A DNA stretch of 64,000 bases, taken from Epiperipatus broadwayi. Taxonomy: Eukaryota; Onychophora; Udeonychophora; Euonychophora; Peripatidae. Positions 12,631 to 25,581 of this stretch are shown here, piece after piece (the stretch's first letter is position 1; the number at the start of each line of letters is the position of its first letter). Below the pieces are notes generated by a model. The model worked only from the letters and a program-made list of their open reading frames with translations. It was not told the origin of the DNA and did not search any database. The stretch spans positions 804,001 to 868,000 of the forward strand of contig JAQFVV010000050.1 in NCBI GenBank assembly GCA_028023455.1, in the 5' to 3' direction. Made by a program: the position numbers and the translations under genes.

Positions 12631-15580
12631 CCGCACATTTTAGTGATTAAATTCTCTTATGGAACCTAACGAACTCACACGATCAAGAATATAAGCATGA
12701 AGAAACAAAAATGCAAAACTAATGAAATGATTCTTGGATTGAATAAAACTAGCATGAAACTGTTGATCTAAAGAAGATCACAGGGTGACTAATAAAGATT
12801 AAAACTTCTGGTCAAACCTGCTTTGAAATCCACACAAACAAAATGAGATGAGTTAAATTTGATGTTCAGTAAATTAATAAAATAACTAATAATTACATGT
12901 CTGGAGTGATTATGAAATTAAACTTATAAATGAAATGATAAGTAAATTATGATGTAGATGACTAATGGATGATGGAAAGAAGTAATAATGGAATAGTGGA
13001 ATGAAAAGAATCTAAGAAGAATGAATATGTATGAGAATAATTAATGATTAAGAGGATGATAGAATAATAGTTAATGAATAGTGAAGATGATAAGAGAATA
13101 AAAGTTAATGTATGATTAATCACTTATGATAATGAATTAATGTCAAATGGGAATGAATAAATAAAAGAATTGATCAAGATGAAATTGAAGAACACTGTTA
13201 ATAATGAAGACTGAAATCTTAAACTATAAACTAATATAGTATTAAGTGATAAAAATAGGGATTTCAAGCTTGACACAACCAGAATATTATCATGAAGTTA
13301 AAACAAACTATACATTTTATGCCAAAATAAGTAATTTGCATATTAAAGCTTAGCTAACTTTCATAAAACAGTGAAAGTAATCTATTTTAAGTTCAACTAT
13401 AATAATTAACAAGATATAAACTTTATTACAAACTTAAATTCTCTCATAAAACTTAACAACTAATTCTTCTCAGGGTTCAAACACTAAAAATCATTATACA
13501 AAATAAATTTGGGTCAGTAAGAGGGATTTTACCACTACCCAAACATAATGCACATAACAGCCCTCAATCTAAACTTAATTTAAGAATTATATTTATCCAT
13601 TCCATGTAAACTCTATAACTAACATAAACTTTAAGATTTATGAATGGAAATGACCTTTTGATAATTAAAAAACAATAACTTACTAAATTCCTCTTCTCAT
13701 ATAATTATAAACCATGTGATCAAGATCAGTCAATGATAGCTCTGCAGACCTAACTAAATCAATCAAATCAAGACTATGTTTATGTTTGAATATATGGTTT
13801 AAAACAATCTGTACTACAAGTTATTAACATTTTGATTACTGTGTGATGATGCATTAGATGTACCAATAAATTAAAAGGCTTACCAAAATTATTATGATAT
13901 AGCATAATATAGTTAATAGTGTTATATTGGTTGATGATGATTTCCATTTATAATCTTCTGGTAGTTTGATAGTAATAACAATAATAGTGTATAGATGTGG
14001 TAATTAGCAATAAGATTACATGCAACTACATAAAATTTTAAACACAACAAACTTTATTTACAGTATGTACAAATTTTTAATTCACAGATATGGCATAAAA
14101 TAAAACTAATCTATTAAAATAATTTATGGATGGGACAAATACTTATTATCCCCTTGACCATCTACTCAGCAAATGATACAACCTGCTTAGAAAATAATAT
14201 TCAAAATATCATTTGTTACTCTTTGGCATATTTTTAAGAATAAAATACTAAAACTTGTTTAAGCTGACTAGCACTTAAATTACAAAACTAGCAGTATTTT
14301 TGGAACTTTAGGATATACACCAAATATAAATTTAGAATTCAGAAATTTTTTTAAAAATATTGCATTCTCCTAAAACCCTTGATATTTGCACAGAATATGA
14401 CAAGGGCAATTATCACACTCTGTGCAATTACTAACTTATTTAACTTTGAAATGAATAAGTTTAGTGCATTAAATGAAGACTAGACATAAAAAGTCAAATA
14501 CACATAGATCTCATTAAGCATTACCTATGTCCCAAGCTCAACCATTGAATACGTAATTGATCTTACAATTCTATTGTCACATCATTATTTGATGAAAATG
14601 AATCCATTCTACCAATGTGCATCTCTTACATTTACATTTAAATTTTTCTACCATCATTAATAGATCTTAACTGATGATGATCCTACAACATCATAAACAC
14701 TATTTCAATTAATAAAACACTATGCTAGATGAGTGTTCCTAAATTTAATATTATTTTATACTTGCTATGTGATCTGGACCTATTATACTTCACCATACAC
14801 GGTGGAAAAACTATCTCTATATTATGATGAGGAGTTTAACACTAAGATGGGAGCTTTATAAAACAACATGACAGTTGTGTAATAATATGGTTGATTGTAC
14901 TACCTCTTAATTGGTATATGCATGTGTGTGGGCCTTGCCTCACCACGAAAAGACTAGAATTCAAACCATAGATGTCCTTTCTTTTTAGGATTATTTATAC
15001 TAATGAGCATTAATTACCACTCAGACTCTACCCATCTTTTCTCTCGTGAAATTAGCCATAGGTGACACTCCACCAGCCTATGCTCTATATAAATATTAAT
15101 ATATTGGATGCCATTCAATTGGAACATCTCATTAACTAAAAACTGTCATTAGTCATTCTCAATATCATAGCAAGACAAAACAATACCAACACTAACAGTG
15201 GAGATATACATACTCCATTTTACATTGTAAAACCATTAATGCATCGACAGCCAAACCAAAATTTCTGTGTCCAATGATCGTTAATCATTTTAGAAGGACA
15301 ACTATATATATATATTTTAAAGAGAGCACGATGGATTTAAACAATAAAGATCAAACCTGTATTTGTATTCAAAGTGGACACGTTCACTTCTATAGCAAAT
15401 TACAAAATGAAAAAAAGGTTTACATCAAATTTTCTTTTATATCAGAAAATAATTCAGTCATGCCAATATATATATTTTTGATAAAATGTCTGTACATTTA
15501 CCTCTTTTTAATATACCTTAAAATTAGTTTTGGACTATGAGAGAAGTAAATATTTTTTTATCACTCTCTCTCTAAATAAA
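12631..15580. other. Gene-free region
   Basis: AT-rich DNA with no recognisable gene. From about 12840 to 13200 the plus strand is almost free of C, with short GATGA/GAATGA-like words, the opposite skew from the block before it. An 88-codon frame at 15274-15540 is AT-biased and matches nothing I recognise. Confidence 0.5.
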
Positions 15581-18500
15581 TGATATATATATATATATAT
15601 ATATTCTCCGGTTTTCTCTTAACTAAAAAAAAAATACATAAAATAGATATATATTTTACACATTCTTTTCTTGAACTTAAATATATATCTTTTATGCCAC
15701 AGCAAAACACATATGTTTTTTAAAAAAATTTCCAATTAACACATTACGTAAGTAATAACACAGCAATGATAAAGAAAATAAAAGCACATTTTTATCCATT
15801 AAATTTTATACTCTGTTCCAAGTTATTTATCCTGGTGAGTTAGAATAACACAATGACTCTTAAGAATGAATATTGTGATTAGCAAAACATTCCAGATAAT
15901 GCATATATATTTTATTCTCCTGTTGGGTGTGAAATGAGCAATTTTTAAGACTTATCCAAAAGTAAAATTATTTAATGGCTTTAGTATCGATAATTAACAA
16001 AGCGATGAAAATTCATACTTCCAATTGTAGCATAGTTAAAAATAAGTTTATCTAATTTTCTCTAAATAATTTTCCTACAAATAATTCTTTAGGTTATTGG
16101 AATCTTCAAAACAAACTTTTTTAAAATCTTTATTGATTTATTCTGTAAGCATTTCAAATGACATATAACAAGAATCATTTATTTACGTTTAAAATCCAAA
16201 TAATTTTTTTCTTGAAAAATTAGTGGAATTTTATTACACTTAGCATTTTATTTATTTCTTCTTTTTAAAACTCTTTGTTAATTTTATCCCTCCCTGCATG
16301 GTAATACATATATATGTGTAACAATATTTAAGCAGCCGGAGTATATTCCAACATTGTAAACATTATTATAACGATATTTCTTAATAAAAATTTACAAGTA
16401 AATATTTATTTAATTCCATTCTTATTGGTAAAATATGATGTGATTCTTAATATTAGAACAAATTTATTCAATTATCACATTGACATATTTAGCATTTTAA
16501 TCAGCTGATAATTGACTATTTCTTTCATTACATAGGTTCTCGCGATAAAAATACGCAGACAATATAGAGAATGAAATCACGCAATTATTTTCATTTTTTT
16601 TTACTTTACTAAAAATTAGATTATTTCAAAATGACTTTTAAATTTATTTACTATATACCATATCTAACACTTGTTTTAAAATCATTTCGAATTATTATTT
16701 TTTTTCTTGATATTTTTACTTCATAAGCACAATCTTGTTCTGCTGGATAACAAGACTAGCGCGTGAAATATAAACATTATCAATTTTTTTAGTTTACTTA
16801 TAAATGATTTGCGTGTCAATTCCAAAGAAGATATTTTAAAAATATACATAACATACAAGCAAAGGCTTACTTTTGCTTGAAATTTCCTGGGTTTAAAGCA
16901 GTACTTATTCAAATAAAAACTTATCTCCATGGTTTTAATTTCCTTCTCCAGTATGAATCCTAGGAAATATGCGGTCATGGAAATGGCTTAAAATGATAGC
17001 AAGGTTTTAAGCTTTCTTATTCAAACATTTTTAGACAGCAAGGTATTCTACTTCCATACAATTAAATTTCAGAATTTTGCTGATTTTTAATTTTTTTCTT
17101 ATTTTAAATCAGAGCTGAGGTCTGTGTTTACTTGGTTCTTGTTTTTCTTAATTAGTCCACCCCCCCACCCCCTACAGCTATGTTAGAATATATATATATA
17201 GCTTTTATTATAATGCATTCTGGGAGTGAATTAGCCAATGATTTTGATATGGATAATTAATATTACCCCCTCTGGCTTCATTTTTAATAACTATCCATTA
17301 TTACTTAAGACAGCTTTGTGTTTAGTACTGAAAAATATGCTTAAATAATTTACTATGATTTATTTTACAAGATATATAAATTTGATTTAATTGTTTATTT
17401 CTTTCAATTGCTATTCAAAACTAATAAAATAGCAATGTATTTATCTACCAAATAATAATAATACTTTTAAATTGTTATTTTAGTCTAGTCAGAGCCTAAA
17501 CTGGGTTTGAAATCTTATCTCCACTCAAGCAAATTTCCCAGTACATTAAAAATAATCTCTATTGGAAACCACTTTAGTAAGATTTTGATGTTAAATATAT
17601 CATCATTTAAAATTTTGGAATTACTAATTTAGGGACCTAAATAAAAGGTCACAATATATATATTGTACCGCCAATGAAGATATGGGTTAAGAACATGCAT
17701 ATATTCTGCATTACATATGTAATCATTTAATAATAAATGATAAAATTGATTTTAAAAGGAAAAGAAAAATGAGAATAATAAAATATAAAGTATATGTTTT
17801 TAAAGAGATTTTTTTTAAATGTAAACTTGTAAAAATAATGTGTCAGCTTTCTATTGAAAAATAAAAGGAAGTTTTAGTATTAAAGATCATGTAGAGGAGA
17901 GGGAATTAATTCTAAATAAAAAATTGAAACTAGTTCTCTCTTTTTATAAATTTTTAAAAAAGAGAAAATAATAAGGAATGAATGTGAAAATTAAATTAAA
18001 TTAAAAATATAATTTGTAAAAAAAAAAAGAAAACTTTTAAAATTTCCAATTCATTAAAGATTATTTGGCTGATAAAAAAAAGATAATTTCCATCTGAACT
18101 TATTAAAGAAACAAAGGAAAAGACTACAAAAATTATCTTATTAAAGTATTAGATTAATCTAAGCAAAAGACTAGATTAAAACAGAATGCAGAAATTAATT
18201 AGGGGAAATATAAAATTAATTAAAACTAGATTGAAGGACAATAAAGAGAAACAATGAGAAAGAAACATATAAAACAACTGAGAGACGAGAAAATTTATTA
18301 GCATTAGCATTATTGTTGCTAGTCAGATTGTTTCAGAAGCAGTAAAATCACCATTCAACACTGCTGTTTATAAAATTTTTTAGAGAAGGTGGCAAAAAGC
18401 CATCCATGTTTCCAGCATCCATGTGCATCTATCTTCACTGAAGGTCAACCTAGTAGCATGCAGGACTAAACAACAATCAAAATGTGGGGCTATCCTTTGA

Positions 18501-18960
18501 TCCCAGTCTATACAATACCATCAGTTGTTCTCTACTTGGAACTTATGCTTGCTTTGTAATCTATGAACTACCAATAATATCTCTGTCATTGCAAACTGAA
18601 AAATCAATAAGAAGCCAAAATCATTGATGGAAAGAAAAGGTCAACCAGTTGGTAATTGACAAATAAAGAAATAAACAAGGAACTATATTGACGAAAGTGC
18701 AACATGCTATCTAAAATCCGAAGTAAATATAATTCATATTATCCCATTCTAAACATTTTCACATATATGTGAGTAGAAGAACTTTAATGAACTTTAATAA
18801 TTACAGTCAATGTAGTCTTTAATATTTCTCTCTTATATTCATATTATATTATGTTATACATAGGTATGTGTATATGTTACTTTTTATTATATCCTGCTAC
18901 AATTATGCATGTAAAATAAAATATTTGTTTGCTTAATTATTGTCAATCGATTCTCTCTCT
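15581..18960. other. Gene-free region
   Basis: AT-rich. Holds short TA tracts (15585-15604, 17191), a C-rich run at 17159-17173 and a purine-rich stretch at about 17750-18290. A GC-richer segment at 18330-18600 has no repeat or coding signal that I can name. Confidence 0.5.
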
Positions 18961-18984
18961 TATAACTGCATCACTAATAGGTTA

Positions 18985-19370
18985 AGTATAATTAACTCTA
19001 AGTGTTGGGAAGTGTGCCAGATATTTCCCCTCACAATTGAGAAAAGAAGCTAGCTTGTGATATATCAAGTGTTGGATTGTGTACCTGTAGTCTGGGCATG
19101 CTCGCCACATGCCTATGGTTAGCTGGTTTCTGAAGTTAACCATCGAAACAAATAAAGTGCTCGGATAGCCAAGGTTTGAATTTAGAAGTTGAGAAGTGCT
19201 ATAGCCTGGAAATGTGAGCCTTGGTCTGGTTATAGGTACCATGGATGTTCATTTATCTGTGGTATTATGCTGCTTTGCTTGAGGGGCTGGTCTGCTGCTG
19301 AGGTGAAGTGCAGCCTGGGTGTAAAATCGAGATCTCAAGAAAGTAATCAGAGCAATTTTCTCCAACCTGA
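18985..19370. other. GC-richer unexplained segment
   Basis: Clearly richer in G and C than the flanks. It contains TTTCTGAAGTTAACCATCG and AAAGTGCTCGGATAGCC (about 19129-19172), which look loosely like the 5S rRNA internal promoter blocks, followed by TGGTTATAGGTACCATGGAT at 19226. It ends at a family C fragment. Possibly an old Pol III-derived repeat. Short open frames on both strands have no recognisable domain. Confidence 0.3.
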
Positions 19371-19374
19371 TTCA

Positions 19375-19485
19375 ATATATATATATATCATTAAAATCAA
19401 TCAACACTTAGACAATCCCAATATTAATAACAATCATCAATCACAATCTGTTGTCAAGGCAACCTCTTTTTAACAATATATATAT
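19375..19485. repeat. Family C repeat fragment
   Basis: ATCATTAAAATCAATCAAC, CACTTAGACAATCCCAATAT and TGTTGTCAAGGCAACCTC, in the same order as near 30405 and 59930. Bounded by short TA tracts. Confidence 0.65.
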
Positions 19486-19862
19486 ACCCATGAAAAAAAA
19501 AGAGAACTAAAGTTGAATTATTCCATATATTTATGTTTAATTAAAAAGTGTTGTATTAATGTTTAACTGAAATATAAAGTATATTTCTGGGCTAGGAATG
19601 ATATAATAATCCCTAGATTAATAAATGATTGGAAATAATCATTAGTGGATTTTTTTAAAAAGGAAGATATCAAAGTTGTAAATGGAGAAAGTTTGACACC
19701 TGTAGCTGAAATCGCAACCATTTGTTTATAATTTAATATATATAGCAAAAGTAAGATAATTCAATCAACTGTTTTAAAGATTTAAGTTGAGACATGACCA
19801 TATAAATTTATAATTTCGCAAGTATAGTCACTGTGAAGATAGACGACCAACTATACAGTACC

Positions 19863-20716
19863 CGTCGTATTAGAGCTGCGACATGAAGAATTATAATCAT
19901 TTAATCATTAAATTAATTAGGTTATTAAATTAAAAACGTATTTTAAAATCTACATTAAAAAAAAACAATTTAACAAAAAAATATACGAAAAGCATTAATG
20001 TGAAAAATAGTTAAAATGCGTGTTAAAATCAAATTGAGTATGTGTTAGCACGTGTGTATTCTGCATAATCTATTTTAATATGTTGTACAGGCTTACACCT
20101 GAATTTATATATGTAATATATGCGGGATTCAAACTCAGACTTTCATACAATCTACAACTCTCAGTGCCATCTTATATTGCTGACTCACCTGATCACACAC
20201 ATGTTGAAAAAATAAATAATCATCAATACAGTATTTCGTGCTAAACCAGCACTCATTAAAGTATGAAGATTGGTTATCTTAATATAAAGCTGAGTACTAA
20301 TTGTATATATGTGTGGAGATGGCAATCTGAACCAACTGATGAGTGCTGGTTTAGCACGAAATACGAGTATAGGTGATTATTTATCTTTTCAACATGTGTG
20401 TGATCAGGTGAGTCAGCAATATAAGATGGCACTGAGTCGTAGGTTGTGTGAAAGTCTTGAGTTCGAATCTCGCATATATTACATATATAAATGCAGGTGT
20501 AAGCCTGTACAATGTATTAAATAGATTATGCAAAATATGCACGTGCAAACACACACTCAATTTGATTTAAACACGCGTTTTAACTATTCTTCACATTAAT
20601 GCTTTTCGTATTTTTTTTTGTTAAATTGTTTTTTTTTTTTAATGTAGATTTTAAAATATGTTTTGATTTAATGATTAAACGATTATAATTCTTCATGTCG
20701 CAGCTCTAATACCACA
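19863..20716. repeat. Long inverted repeat related to the tRNA-like foldback family A
   Basis: The arms begin GTATTAGAGCTGCGACATG at 19867 and end with its reverse complement at 20712; the centre is near 20290. Arms of about 390 bp match closely, including TACAGGCTTACACCTG, TGATCACACACATGTTGAAAA and GTGCTAAACCAGCACTCAT. The inner arms carry a tRNA-like B-box (GAGTTCGAATCTC at 20460). A central loop of about 80 bp holds ATCTTAATATAAAGCTGAG, shared with family A copies at 30700, 41200, 44730 and 46050. A reading frame at 20309-20524 is part of the arm, not a gene. Confidence 0.85.
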
Positions 20717-21934
20717 ATACCTATATTATTAATAATTTATTAGCAAATTTTTATAGACGTAGTAAATATTAGGACGGAAAATAAATTTTAATTATATAAT
20801 TATTTACATATTTTTCGTCAAACAACGTGGTTTTGCAACCTACTTGTATATAATATGCATATATATATAGGAAAAGCTTTATCTATATAATTCATAAAAA
20901 TGATTGATATTTTATTTTTAATTACTACTTATTTAAACAAAATCTTCAAACACAAAAGAATATTTAATTGATTTAATAAAATACCTAAATGGTAAAATAA
21001 CCTCCTACATTTTTATAAAATATTTAATTAAAGGCTAAAAAGTAAATGACATATTGCATGATTTTTCAAACATTCTTTCCCTCACTGCTTTCTTTGTTAA
21101 CAATGGCTGAATCAAAAGGAGTAGCAGACTGCAAATATGATAACGTTTATAATGGACAGCCATCAATCATAAGGCTTTGATTTATATGCAAATGAGACCA
21201 ATAGTGTAAACCAATCATCCATGGTCACCAAATAAGCAAAAGGCCAAGTGACCTGCAGCATGACTCAGAAAGTCAATTTTCTCATCTTTTTTTTTTTTTT
21301 AAGAATATGAGTAAAGAGAAACGATTTAAATATGGAAAAAATATTATATTCAAAAGTATGTGATATATATACATACGCGCGGATACATATAACAATAATG
21401 ATGAACAAATAAAGAATAGTGAGTTCGCTTTTATTTTATATGTGCGTGCGTACACACATCTGAACAAATTTTATATTGTTCATTGTCTAAGAAGATTATA
21501 AAATTTAAAACAAAAAGTGGCATACGTGGATAATTAAAGAGAAAAGAAATCGAATAGTTTATGGCTCAAAAGTTCATAAAAATTCGAGCATCGGAAGTGA
21601 CGAAACGAAACATCGATCCAGAGATCTTGAAGTTCCAGATTTCACTATTCTACTATCGCAATATAGGCTTGCATAACTAGTTAAAGCTTTCTACTGATTG
21701 CACTATATTTATGTAATATCAATATCCAATAATAATTTAAAGTTATATAGGGGTATATACAATCACATATATAATCCAATGCTGGTTTCTAACGTTAGAC
21801 CTAAATAAAGTGGCATCTTTTGGTCACAGATGAAAACATGTGCACAAGTTGTAATACAAATGAACAACAACTCGAGAAGTCAATGTTTATGTTCCAAAAA
21901 AAAAAAATTGTAAAATAAATATTTCTGAAAGTGA
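20717..21934. other. Gene-free region with possible regulatory words
   Basis: Mostly AT-rich. 21090-21280 is less AT-rich and holds an octamer ATGCAAAT (21186-21193), CCAATCATCC and TGACTCA (about 21263). These are candidate transcription-factor sites only. No gene. Confidence 0.35.
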
Positions 21935-22005
21935 AGTATTTATAGTGCAGTGGATAACACATTTGTTTGACATGCCTAAGATTGAGGTTTAAATGGGGAT
22001 AGGTA
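21935..22005 (+). repeat. tRNA-like relic with Pol III A and B boxes
   Basis: A-box TAGTGCAGTGG (21943-21953) fits the consensus. A B-box-like GAGGTTTAAATGGGG follows about 31 bp later. The arms do not fold into a proper cloverleaf (anticodon stem and acceptor mismatched), so this is a tRNA-derived SINE head or dead tRNA, not a working tRNA gene. Confidence 0.4.
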
Positions 22006-24724
22006 ATTTTTTAACATTTTTTGGAGTTTGAACAAGGTTTGGAATTTTTTACTCAAATAGCCATCCAACAGACATCTAACTATTAGACAGAAAATGGATA
22101 AATAGCTGAGATGTAAAAACAATCATGGTTTTTGAACTATTAAACTGTTATGACCAAAATAATTGGCAAGTCTGTCAGATAATGTTTTGTCTTTCAATAA
22201 GCATCCTTGGAAGATTGTTGAAGAGGTTCATGCTTTAAATTTTAAATGGGCCATTTTGTCTCTCATATTTTATATTCCTAAGATTATATATAAATTTAGC
22301 ATACCAACTTTATGGAAAAATAAAAATTAAATAAAAAATCAATCAAATAGAAACAGTATTTATAATTTTAGCTTTCAAGACAAAAATAAAGTTATAAACA
22401 TTTCACACAAGGAAACATTTTTAAAAGATATATATATACTGGCTAGTTTGTAAATGTTTTATTCAATAAAGTTGTATGTGCATGCGTGTGTGTGTGTGTG
22501 TACAAGCTAGTCAGTATAGGCAATGTTGAGTGACTCTAGAAATTGTAATATGCAGAAAAGGAATATTAATTTACAGTATAAAGCAACATGCTAATTTGCA
22601 TTTCAATAATGTCTAACATTATGCAAATTAGAGAAGTTATTAAAATGTCTGCAAACTTCTAATGAAGAGAAAGAAACAAAGTTAGAGACCCTAAATACAG
22701 AGTGAAAATTAATTATGCAGAGTAAATCAATATTAGCAGTGGAAAAGAGTTTCTGTCAAAATTTAATTAGACTAACACAAGATTGTGTGTTAGTAGTAAG
22801 ATGCTTACTTAAATAGTACTTAAAATGATACTTGCAATAATAAAGTTTAATTAATTAAAGAAAAATATATATGATGTGGAATTGATTACAGTTGTAAAGA
22901 TATGTGCATATTACTTATCTAAAGAGATGTGAACTGTTACATAATCAAAACTGATATTGTGTTGAACTACCAAATTGCCAGTTGATCTACTAATCGTATT
23001 TACTAATATTATTGTTATTCAGAGTAAAATAAACTCTAAAATTTATTATTAAACTTTTGTTGTTTGTTTATTTAAATTATTTATATAATTATCCACTGTC
23101 ATATTATAGTTGGCCCTGGATATATTAAAAGAAGTAAAAAAAGAAGCCACTTTAAGAAAAGTAAAATATTTTTATTTGTACACATGCCAAAGAATCTATG
23201 ATGTTTGGAAAATAATATAGTTAGATTATTATAATTTTTAGGGTAATAAAGATGGTTTTCTCTAAGACATTGGTTGATTTGTAAAAAACACATTTTTTTT
23301 TCTATCAGCTGTGTTTTCAATCACATGTTCTTATTATATATAATTCTGTGGTTTTTAAAACAGCTTTAAAACATTTAATACAGCAAATTAAAGAAATACA
23401 AAAAGCAGCTTTCATACCATAGCAGTGTGAAAGCACAAAGGTTTTTAAAATCCCTTTTAATAAGGCAACTTTACTGTTCTAAGTATCTTGTCTGGTGTAT
23501 TTCAGAGATTGGCAATTCTGAAGCTCAATGTTCATAGGTTGTGGCTTAGTTTGATCCCTTCCAGAGTTCAAACTTCTTATAAACTCCTGACAAATAAATT
23601 ATTCGATTATTTTGATCTGGAAGATTTGTTGCAGTGGTAGAATGGGAGACTGAAACTCAAAACCTATGGATCACAAATCTTTATTATCCACAATATTCAA
23701 ACATTTTATGAACTACAAAGTATTAGACAATTTTGTTTTCTTTTTTGAAAAAATGGATCAAAATTACCCTTGCCCTTTACATTGTCTTTTGAATCACAAA
23801 ATTGTGATTGAGGTTGTCAATTGCAGAATGGAGAGACAACTAATTTCTTAACCATCAAAAAAAAAAAAAAAAAAACCACAGACTTGGCTTGGTTTCTTAA
23901 TATAACTTGTTATTATTTTTAAATACCACAATACATACAAGACTTCTTTTATAGATAAAGGGGTATAAAGTGCAAAAAATTGTATATTATAAGTATTGTA
24001 CCATAAAATTATTAGTTTCTTGACTAGCAGATATTTGCAATATCTAGTTGAGATAACATGCATTTAAATACAAATGTCTATTTCTAGTATTGTAGATGAA
24101 ATTCCATGGCCTTAAAGTAATAAATACTAAAGGAAAACTGACTATGTCTGAAGACTTTCTAAATAATAATTTAAACCAAGTGACTTTTACTGAGTTTCCT
24201 TAAAAAAAACTTTGATATATAAGGAAGCAAACTGCTCCCCAATGGAAAATATTTTTGATTTTATCAGATGATATCTTATTTTGAGCTCAAGAAAGGAAAA
24301 AAGAGCCGTGAGTTGATTTATTTGCTTTTCTATTTATACTAGAATAAGGTAATTCAAATATTAATGCAGAGTGACTAATGAGAATTATGCTTTAAGAGGA
24401 ATCATTGGTTTAGACAAAATTTCCAGACTAATGAATTTTAATTTTGATACTTATGTACAATTACTTCACTTTCTTCGACAAGACGCTTGTCAAACGTTTT
24501 TTAATTATTAATTCATTTTCAGGGGCGTCATGTTTTGAACAATAAGACAGTTTTTTTTTAAAGATGATTATCTTTTAAATATTTCATTGTATTTTTTTTT
24601 TTAGATTATAAAACGCAATAATACACAAAACTCCAAAACGGTTGTAATTAAATAAATTTTAATATAACTGTAATAAACAAAATAAGAAAACGTGATGAAA
24701 GAATATTAGCTTCGAACATGTTTA
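22006..24724. other. Gene-free region
   Basis: AT-rich. At 22438-22515 a hairpin (ACTGGCTAGTTTGTA against TACAAGCTAGTCAGT) encloses a (TG)n run. An 18-A run lies near 23859-23876. No recognisable coding sequence. Confidence 0.5.
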
Positions 24725-24820
24725 GAGATTATTACACCATCATTTTCTTCTGTTTTGAGACTATTACACTGCCGTTATCTCCCGTTTTGAGACTATTACA
24801 CCGCCATTATCTCCTGTCGC
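24725..24820. repeat. Three-copy tandem repeat, period 32
   Basis: Copies start at 24725, 24757 and 24789 with GAGAYTATTACAC followed by a TTWTCTYCYGT end. Differences are single bases. Confidence 0.8.
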
Positions 24821-25581
24821 ACATAAAGTTTCATATCATATTCAGTCTGAAGTTTTACAATTATATTTTAATATGTGCTCTTAATATATTGTACATATAT
24901 AATAATAATTCTTTATTTTAATATACATACTGTTAATACACGTATATTTATATATCAATATTTAATACATATACAATACTTTTGCCTACATTTATGTACA
25001 CACTGTAAATGTAAATTTATGTACATACATAAATCTATCTATATACTACAACGCACAATACGTTTGCATACTTTGTCCTGAAAATATACGCGATAACCTT
25101 CAACTTTTTTAATTAGTAAAAATTAAGTGTTATATAAATAAAAAATTAAAAAGTAACTGAATTATGGGATAAAATACATCAATAATAGAACTGTCTACAC
25201 TTTAATGCATTTACGTTTATATTTTTGAGTATATTATTAAAGTGGAAAATTTTTTCTGCGATTCTTTAAAATAATCAAGAAGGTTGTGCATAGACAAGGC
25301 AAATTTCTTTAACTGATTTTTTTTTTAATTTTTGATTTTCACATTCATAAAAACTTTAATTTTTAAAAGATTGTGAATTTCATTAACGATTTGGCTTTGC
25401 AATCTTTTGTCAGAAATAGTGATTAAAAATGGTAAAGACATACTAATAAGGATCGGTCTTAGATATTGACTAATTTCAGATTAATGAAGATAATTTTTGT
25501 TAATGAATTATTTTAGCTATGAATTAATTGATATTAATTTCATATATGTTTTAGTTCTCAATGTAAAGTATCTTTCCTTAT
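24821..25581. other. Gene-free AT-rich region
   Basis: TATA-rich low-complexity sequence to about 25060, then AT-rich DNA with no recognisable feature. Confidence 0.5.

Noticed and set aside
20309-20524. 71-codon plus-strand frame
   Set aside because: Lies entirely within the right arm of the 19863-20716 inverted repeat.
21935-22005. Functional tRNA gene
   Set aside because: A and B boxes are visible but acceptor and anticodon stems do not pair. The same holds for 43787-43862.
24725-24820. CRISPR array
   Set aside because: Three head-to-tail 32-bp units without spacers, in an animal-type genome; a plain tandem repeat.
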